Assembly: GCF_040784935.1 (NCBI RefSeq)
Contig: NZ_CP160680.1
Location: forward strand, 4,372,501 to 4,436,500
Reading direction: 5' to 3'
Source: Lewinella sp. LCG006
Lineage (GTDB): Bacteria; Bacteroidota; Bacteroidia; Chitinophagales; Saprospiraceae
DNA length: 64,000 nucleotides
Shown: positions 58,955 to 64,000 of the stretch, one piece after another
Layout of the letters: each line of letters begins with the position of its first letter
Position numbering within the stretch: the stretch's first letter is position 1
Made by a program: the position numbers and the translations under genes
Notes under the pieces: generated by a model
Seen by the model: the letters and a program-made list of their open reading frames with translations, nothing else
Databases searched by the model: none
Told to the model about the DNA's origin: nothing

Positions 58955-60241
58955 ATGCGTATAAAGATTTATTGCTGCCTTTTGCTCTCCTTCAGTGCCA
59001 GTTGGCTGGGGGGGCAGAGCAATGAAACGAGCAGTCTATCCCTAACCGATGCCTATCACCTACTGGAAGAACGCTATCCATTGTTACGAAACGGCGTCTT
59101 GCTCCAACAGATCGAAAAGAACCAGTGGGCACAGATTAATGCGGAAAGCAAGCCCGTAATTTCCCTGAAAGCGGATGGACGCTTACAGTCGGAAACCATC
59201 AACCTGGAGAGCGACAATCCTATGACGCCCTTGAACATCAGTCGTCCACTGGTCAGTGCGCAGACTTACCTGGATGCCTCTTATGTTTTACTGGATGGTG
59301 GATTTAAGGAAGCTCGTCAAAATTTGGTTGCAGCTCAAACCAAGGCAGAACTTCAACAGCAAGAAGTTGACCGCTTCCAGTTGCGCGAACGCATCAATCA
59401 ATTGTTTTTGGTCATCAGTGGGCTCCGGCAGCAGGAAGTATTATTCGATTTATCCAAGAAAGACCTCGAGGCACACCAAGAGCAGGTACGAGCAGGCGTA
59501 GAATACGGCGTGCTATTACCCACTGAATTAACCCAGCTTTTGGTTAAAGAACAAGAACTATTGGCGCAGCAGGATAACCTAAATTTCCAGATCGCTGGTG
59601 CTATTCAAAGTTTGGAACAATTACTAGACCTCCAACTCAGCCCTGATGTAACATTGATTTATCCCGAACTGGGTGCCGCCCAATTACCTCCTGCCATCCA
59701 ACGCCCCGAGCAGCAGCTTTTTCAGTTGAAGCAAGAAGCCATTCTAGCCCAGGTACAACTGACCGAAAGTGAGCGCAAACCCAAGCTTCAGGTTTTTGCC
59801 CAAGCAGGTGTTGGTTATCCCAATCCGCTGAACTTGCTCGACGGCAACGTCGCTCCTTATGGTATCGTAGGAGCCGGCTTTAGCTGGAAGCTCATCGACT
59901 GGGACAAAACCCGTTTGCAGAAAGAAACTTTTCAGCTCCAAGCTGTCCAGCTCCAAAATGCCCTTGCAACCTTTGAATTCAACCTGGATCAGGGAGAAGC
60001 TCAATACCATGCAGAAATGGATCGCATCCATGCGCAGATTATCCGCGATGAAACAATTGCCAACCTCCAAGCGGAGATTTTGGAACAGATGGCGGTACAG
60101 TTGGACGAGGGTGTTATCACATCCGCCGATTATGTCAACCAGCTAAATGCTGAATTGCGTGCCCGCCAAAATAAGGCTGTCCATGAAGTTCAGTTACTAC
60201 AAACGCAGTTGAATTTCTGGAATAGTAGGGGAGGGTTTTGA
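58955..60241 (+). CDS. TolC-family outer-membrane efflux channel
   Basis: This 428-residue protein has a signal peptide (about 1-22) and two long helical/coiled repeats typical of outer-membrane efflux proteins (LTDAYHLLEERYPLLRNGVL; REEL-like helix EARQNLVAAQTKAELQQQEV; YGVLLPTELTQLLVKEQELL; GIVGAGFSWKLIDWDKTRLQ). It should form the outer-membrane exit duct for the HlyD-ABC complex encoded downstream. First structural gene of the operon. Confidence 0.88.
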   Translation: MRIKIYCCLLLSFSASWLGGQSNETSSLSLTDAYHLLEERYPLLRNGVLLQQIEKNQWAQINAESKPVISLKADGRLQSETINLESDNPMTPLNISRPLVSAQTYLDASYVLLDGGFKEARQNLVAAQTKAELQQQEVDRFQLRERINQLFLVISGLRQQEVLFDLSKKDLEAHQEQVRAGVEYGVLLPTELTQLLVKEQELLAQQDNLNFQIAGAIQSLEQLLDLQLSPDVTLIYPELGAAQLPPAIQRPEQQLFQLKQEAILAQVQLTESERKPKLQVFAQAGVGYPNPLNLLDGNVAPYGIVGAGFSWKLIDWDKTRLQKETFQLQAVQLQNALATFEFNLDQGEAQYHAEMDRIHAQIIRDETIANLQAEILEQMAVQLDEGVITSADYVNQLNAELRARQNKAVHEVQLLQTQLNFWNSRGGF

Positions 60242-60242
60242 G

Positions 60243-60330
60243 GTTGGAAGGGTGGAAAAGTGTAAGGGTTACTAACTTTTACACCTTTACACTCACCCAA
60301 CGCTTACACCCTTACGCTTACACTTAACTA
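60243..60330. repeat. TTACACC/GTGTAAGG repeat spacer inside the efflux operon
   Basis: The ~95-nt spacer between tolC and the HlyD gene consists of AGGTTGGAAGGGTGGAAAAG, GTGTAAGGGTT and then TTTTACACC, TTTACACTC, CTTACACCCTTACGCTTACA. The halves are complementary. The same words make up the repeats near 13, 27 and 30.5 kb. It might attenuate or process the operon mRNA. Confidence 0.6.
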
Positions 60331-60337
60331 AAATAGC

Positions 60338-61258
60338 ATGAATAAAATATCTTTCCTCCTCCTCGCCCTCACCCTCGCGGCCTGCCAACCGGAAGCTCCT
60401 CGTTCTGATGCGTACGGAAATTTTGAGGCTACGACCATACTCATCAGCGCCGAAGCCAACGGCCAGCTTACTTCTTTCCTGGTGGAAGAAGGACAACAAA
60501 TCAAAGAGGGGCAATTTATTGGCCTTGTCGATACGACACTCCTTCATTTACAGCGAGAACAAGTACGTGCCCAAATCGGTACCTTACCCGCGAAATTGCA
60601 AAACAGCCTGGCCGAGATCGAAGTACTGGATCGTCAGCAAGATAACCTCGAGCGTGAGCGCGACCGGGTAGCACGACTGGTAGAGAAAAAAGCCGCCACG
60701 CCCAAGCAGCTCGACGACCTAAACGGGGAGCTCACCGTCATCCAGCAGCGCATCCAGGCCGTACGCAGCAATACCAACACCGCCAATGGTGCGATCCTCG
60801 CCGAGAAGCAGCCCATGCTGGCACAGATCGCCCTGCTGGATGAACAAATCCGTCGCGCCTACCTCTACAGTCCGGCTTCAGGAACGGTGCTTACCAAAAT
60901 GGCCGAGCCTGGTGAGATGGTGGGTATCGGCAGCCCCTTGTTTCGTTTGGGACAACTAGACACCATGCGCCTGCGTGCTTACACCAGCAGCCATCAGCTA
61001 CAAAACGTAAGCCTGGGCCAGAAGGTAGAAGTACTTATTGATGAAGGCCATGAGGCTTACCGCCAACTCAGCGGCACCATCAGTTGGATCGCCGACCAGG
61101 CCGAATTCACCCCCAAAACTATTCAGACCAAAGAGGATAGGGTCAATCTGGTTTACGCTTTTGAAGTACTGGTTCCCAACTCCGAGGGTAAGTTAAAAAT
61201 CGGCATGCCGGCAGAAGTCAACTTCACCTCCAGCAGTACCCAAGCCACAAATCAATAA
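60338..61258 (+). CDS. HlyD/MFP-type adaptor lipoprotein (YbhG-like)
   Basis: This 306-residue protein has a lipobox (LTLAAC, Cys16), a split lipoyl-like domain (GNFEATTILISAEANGQLTS; YLYSPASGTVLTKMAEPGE), a coiled-coil hairpin between them (LAEIEVLDRQQDNLERERDR) and a closing beta domain. It should bridge the ABC exporter to the TolC channel. The ABC gene follows after 3 nt. Confidence 0.9.
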   Translation: MNKISFLLLALTLAACQPEAPRSDAYGNFEATTILISAEANGQLTSFLVEEGQQIKEGQFIGLVDTTLLHLQREQVRAQIGTLPAKLQNSLAEIEVLDRQQDNLERERDRVARLVEKKAATPKQLDDLNGELTVIQQRIQAVRSNTNTANGAILAEKQPMLAQIALLDEQIRRAYLYSPASGTVLTKMAEPGEMVGIGSPLFRLGQLDTMRLRAYTSSHQLQNVSLGQKVEVLIDEGHEAYRQLSGTISWIADQAEFTPKTIQTKEDRVNLVYAFEVLVPNSEGKLKIGMPAEVNFTSSSTQATNQ

Positions 61259-61261
61259 GTT

Positions 61262-62167
61262 ATGGGAGCGGTAAAAATTGAGCAAATCAGCAAAAGCTTT
61301 GGGGAGCAGATAGCCCTACAGGATATCAACCTTAATATTGCGGCAGGCACCCTTTTTGGGCTCATCGGCCCCGATGGTGCGGGAAAATCAACCTTGTTTA
61401 AAATCCTTACCAGCTTGCTCCTACCAGACCATGGAAAAGCCACCGTTGCTGGCCTGGATACGGTTGCCGACTACCAGCAGATACGGCGAATTATTGGGTA
61501 TATGCCCGGTAAATTTTCCCTTTATCAGGATCTTACAGTGGAAGAAAACTTGCATTTCTTCGCGACGATTTTCGGAACAACGATTGAGGAAAACTACCAT
61601 CTCATCAAAGATATTTACGTACAGATTGAGCCTTTCCGTAAGCGAAGAGCAGGTAAACTCTCCGGCGGGATGAAGCAAAAACTGGCCCTGTGTTGTGCCC
61701 TGATCCACGAACCCGAAGTCCTTTTTTTGGATGAACCCACCACGGGGGTCGACGCCGTGAGTAGAGCAGAATTTTGGGATATGCTCCAACGCCTTAAAGA
61801 ACACGGTATCACCATCATCGTGAGTACGCCCTACATGGACGAAGCCTCCCGCTGTGAAGAGATTGCACTGATCCAGGAAGGCCAGATCCTCCAGGTAGAT
61901 ACCCCCGACAATATTCGGGAAAGTTACGAGCAGCCGCTTTATGCCGTCAAGGCAAAGTCCTTTTATCAGTTGCTGAAAGACCTCAGGGCAGCCCCATTTA
62001 CAAAAAGAGTTGCCCCTTTCGGTGAATACCTGCACCTGACCACCAGCGGTTATTTCCCCGAAAAAGCTATCTACAATATGCTCAAAGAAAAGCAACACGA
62101 ACAGATCGAAGTAAAACGCATCAAGGCCACCATTGAAGATGTATTTCTGGAACTGGCGGCGGGGTAG
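61262..62167 (+). CDS. ABC exporter ATPase, first half (YbhF N-domain-like)
   Basis: This 301-residue ATPase has Walker A GPDGAGKSTLFKIL, signature LSGGMKQKLALCCAL, Walker B VLFLDEPTTGVDAVSR and an H-loop region altered to IVSTPYMDEASRC (no histidine at the switch). The C-terminal ~80 residues are a small extra domain. In E. coli YbhF two such NBDs are fused; here this one and the gene at 62333 appear as separate halves. It drives export of an unknown substrate. Confidence 0.9.
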   Translation: MGAVKIEQISKSFGEQIALQDINLNIAAGTLFGLIGPDGAGKSTLFKILTSLLLPDHGKATVAGLDTVADYQQIRRIIGYMPGKFSLYQDLTVEENLHFFATIFGTTIEENYHLIKDIYVQIEPFRKRRAGKLSGGMKQKLALCCALIHEPEVLFLDEPTTGVDAVSRAEFWDMLQRLKEHGITIIVSTPYMDEASRCEEIALIQEGQILQVDTPDNIRESYEQPLYAVKAKSFYQLLKDLRAAPFTKRVAPFGEYLHLTTSGYFPEKAIYNMLKEKQHEQIEVKRIKATIEDVFLELAAG

Positions 62168-62168
62168 A

Positions 62169-62287
62169 GCGCGCTTCGCTTGCGGAGGTGTTCATCCCGA
62201 TACTCGGGAGAGTACCACCGTGAGTTCCGAGGATCGGAACGAACACTACCGCGAGCGTAAGCGAGCATCTCCACAAGCGAAGCGCGC
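62169..62287. repeat. Structured GC-rich repeat between the two ABC ATPase genes
   Basis: GCGCGCTTCGCTTGCGGAGG (from 62169) is complementary to the region ending at 62287 (CATCTCCACAAGCGAAGCGC). Inside are small hairpins CCCGATACTCGGG, GTTCCGAGGATCGGAAC and GCGAGCGTAAGCGAGC, and a further GTCCCGAGCATCGGGAC follows (62297-62313). It shares words (GGGAGAGTACCACC, CCCGAG) with the tandem repeat at 18590-18713. It separates two genes whose products must be made in equal amounts. Confidence 0.8.
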
Positions 62288-62332
62288 ACAACCGCGAGTC
62301 CCGAGCATCGGGACGAGCACAAAACACAACCA

Positions 62333-63055
62333 ATGTCCTACGCAATAGAAGCAAAAAATTTAACCAAGCGATTTGGAGATTTCACCGCCGTAGATGCGAT
62401 CTCTTTTTCGGTAGCACGTGGCGAAATCTTTGGTTTCCTAGGGGCCAATGGCGCGGGAAAAACCACGGCCATCAAAATGCTCATCGGACTGAGTCGCCCC
62501 TCTGACGGCGAGGCCTCCATTGCTGGTTTTGATGTCTACCAGGAGACGGAAAAGATCAAGGAAAACATCGGCTACATGAGCCAAAAATTCAGCCTCTATG
62601 AAGACCTGACGATTGCTGAGAACATCCGCTTTTACGGAGGCATCTACGGACTCAACCGGCGACAGATAGCCCTCAAAACGATTGAAATCACGGAAGAGCT
62701 GGGCTTAGAAGCATACGCCAAGCGACTGGTGGGTGACCTGCCCCTGGGGTGGAAACAACGCCTGGCTTTTGCGATCGCAGGGGTGCATGATCCCAAGATC
62801 ATCTTCCTCGACGAGCCTACGGGCGGTGTCGACCCTACTACCCGGCGGCAGTTCTGGGAGATGATCTATGCGGCAGCAGATCGCGGGGTGACCATTTTTG
62901 TGACCACCCATTATATGGACGAAGCAGAATACTGCAATCGTATCAGCATCATGGTCGACGGAAGAATCGAAGCTCTCGGCAGCCCTGCGGAATTAAAGCA
63001 ACAATTCCAGACAGATACGATGGATGACGTCTTTTTGCGCTTGGTGCGCAGCTAA
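62333..63055 (+). CDS. ABC exporter ATPase, second half (YbhF C-domain-like)
   Basis: This 240-residue ATPase has Walker A GANGAGKTTAIKML, Walker B IIFLDEPTGGVDPTTRR and H-loop VTTHYMDEAEYC. The signature is LPLGWKQRLAFA in place of LSGGQ, a change that as I recall is also present in the second domain of YbhF. With the upstream ATPase it likely forms a heterodimer in which only some sites are fully active. Confidence 0.9.
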   Translation: MSYAIEAKNLTKRFGDFTAVDAISFSVARGEIFGFLGANGAGKTTAIKMLIGLSRPSDGEASIAGFDVYQETEKIKENIGYMSQKFSLYEDLTIAENIRFYGGIYGLNRRQIALKTIEITEELGLEAYAKRLVGDLPLGWKQRLAFAIAGVHDPKIIFLDEPTGGVDPTTRRQFWEMIYAAADRGVTIFVTTHYMDEAEYCNRISIMVDGRIEALGSPAELKQQFQTDTMDDVFLRLVRS

Positions 63056-63101
63056 TAGTTCAGTAAAGACGCGATGCTTCGTGTCTCAAAAAATAATACT
63101 G

Positions 63102-64000
63102 ATGATAAAAATATTCATAGCCTTTGTGCGCAAAGAACTTTACCACATCCTGCGGGATCCCAGAACGCTGGCTATCCTGTTTGGTATGCCGGTGGCTTTG
63201 GTATTGATCTTTGGGTATACCGTCACCAACGAATTCAAAGATGCTTCGGTCGCAATTCTCAACGAGGCCAACGATGAGCTGAGCTACCAGCTCATCGAGC
63301 ACCTTACAGCATCGGGCAACCTCAAGTTGGTCACTACGGTGAATACGACTGCTGAGCTGGAACAGGCCTTCCGAGCAAACGAGGTCAAAATGGGCATTGT
63401 TATTCCTGCTGGTTTTGAAGATGATTTCTTTGGGCAACGCAAGGCCGATGTCCAACTCATCGCCGATGCTACTGAACCCAACTACGCCACGACGCTCACT
63501 AGCTACGCACAGCAGATGATCGCTACTTTCCAGCAAAATAAAAATGGTAGTAGCGGTGCACGCCCTTACCTGGTGAGTACTGAAACCCGCATGTTTTACA
63601 ACCCACAACTAGAAGGTGCCTACAATTTTGTTCCCGGTACTGTGGCCCTCATCCTCATGCTCATTTGTGCCATGATGACCTCCCTGACCATTGCCAAAGA
63701 GAAGGAGACCGGCACGATGGATCTGCTGCTGGTTTCTCCACTACCGCCGATTATCATTATTCTCGGCAAAGTCACCCCCTACGCGGTACTTTCCTTCATC
63801 GACGCCATCATCATTCTTTTTCTTGGTTACTATTTGTTCGATGTGCCAGTTCGCGGAAGCTTGGTGCTCTTGCTGGCTTTGGTACTGCTCTATCTGCTGG
63901 TAGCATTAGCCTTGGGCGTACTTATTTCTACCAAAGCCCCTACGCAGCAAGTTGCCATGATGACTTCCATGTTTACCTTGCTGATGCCTACGATGTTGCT
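63102..64000 (+). CDS. ABC-2 type permease (YbhS/YbhR-like), runs off the window
   Basis: From ATG 63102 the frame is open to the window end (about 299 residues seen). It starts MIKIFIAFVRKELYHILRDP, then one membrane helix (TLAILFGMPVALVLIFGYTV), a ~150-residue periplasmic domain, and further helices (YNFVPGTVALILMLICAMM; TIAKEKETGTMDLLLVSPL; LSFIDAIIILFLGYYLF). This is the ABC-2 permease pattern with a large periplasmic loop. A second permease gene is expected just beyond the window. Confidence 0.9.
   Translation, partial: MIKIFIAFVRKELYHILRDPRTLAILFGMPVALVLIFGYTVTNEFKDASVAILNEANDELSYQLIEHLTASGNLKLVTTVNTTAELEQAFRANEVKMGIVIPAGFEDDFFGQRKADVQLIADATEPNYATTLTSYAQQMIATFQQNKNGSSGARPYLVSTETRMFYNPQLEGAYNFVPGTVALILMLICAMMTSLTIAKEKETGTMDLLLVSPLPPIIIILGKVTPYAVLSFIDAIIILFLGYYLFDVPVRGSLVLLLALVLLYLLVALALGVLISTKAPTQQVAMMTSMFTLLMPTML

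Overview
The window looks like a chromosomal segment of a marine or aquatic Bacteroidota bacterium, most likely of the Saprospiria (Lewinella or Haliscomenobacter type). The grounds are a SusC/SusD pair, C-terminal type IX secretion (T9SS) sorting domains, a DUF5777 barrel, a bTHX ribosomal protein, a SUF operon ending in a DUF59 gene, starts with little Shine-Dalgarno signal, and -33/-7 promoters of the TTG / TAnnTTTG kind. GC is moderate. No tRNA, rRNA, CRISPR array or phage module was seen. The genus is inference.

Layout. 1-4.8 kb: a metal-efflux and redox group (T9SS tail, CusB-like adaptor, two cytochrome lipoproteins, OB-fold protein, YceI, DUF5777). 4.8-10.1 kb: PAP2 phosphatase, GT39-type glycosyltransferase, large GH63-like glucosidase. 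10.3-11.7 kb: an intact IS4-family element inside a small palindrome, beside the broken end of a barrel gene. 11.9-14.2 kb: an arsenic operon (arsR, LMW phosphatase/arsenate reductase-like, acr3) interrupted by a tandem repeat. 14.3-16.1 kb: DCC protein and an AT-rich T9SS cargo gene. 16.4-21 kb: a secreted, membrane-anchored CHAT (caspase-like) protein followed by two exported proteins sharing a C-terminal domain, separated by foldback repeats; this is the best candidate for an undescribed system. 21-25.8 kb: SusD/SusC. 26-32.6 kb: pseudo-receiver LuxR protein, tandem repeats, alcohol dehydrogenase, CDF transporter, MBL hydrolase, serine hydrolase, and a membrane LytTR regulator with iterated dyads. 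32.6-38.9 kb: VOC protein and sufBCDSE-sufT. 39-46.9 kb: SDR, EamA, sterol desaturase, gene remnants, bTHX, DoxX, AI-2E, aldo/keto reductase. 47-50.8 kb: DUF427, egtB, egtD (ergothioneine) and a haloalkane dehalogenase. 50.8-56.9 kb: lipase, DsbA-like protein, and a sterol desaturase / sulfite dehydrogenase / cytochrome c / DUF202 operon. 57-64 kb: GNAT, a degenerate SDR, and a TetR-controlled TolC-HlyD-ABC export operon of the YbhGFSR type that runs off the end.

Two themes stand out. First, intergenic DNA is rich in structured repeats: a 163-bp foldback element in two near-identical copies, an unrelated 132-bp element with 12-bp flanking duplications, modular hairpins, and 95-125-bp tandem repeats at two loci in opposite orientation. 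Second, several regulators have readable candidate operators: a TetR dyad repeated before tetR and tolC, an ArsR dyad over the arsR promoter, an iron-regulator-like dyad before sufB, 33-bp iterons before the LytTR gene, and a perfect CRP-consensus dyad between divergent genes.

All functional calls rest on reading motifs in the translated sequence; no database search was run.
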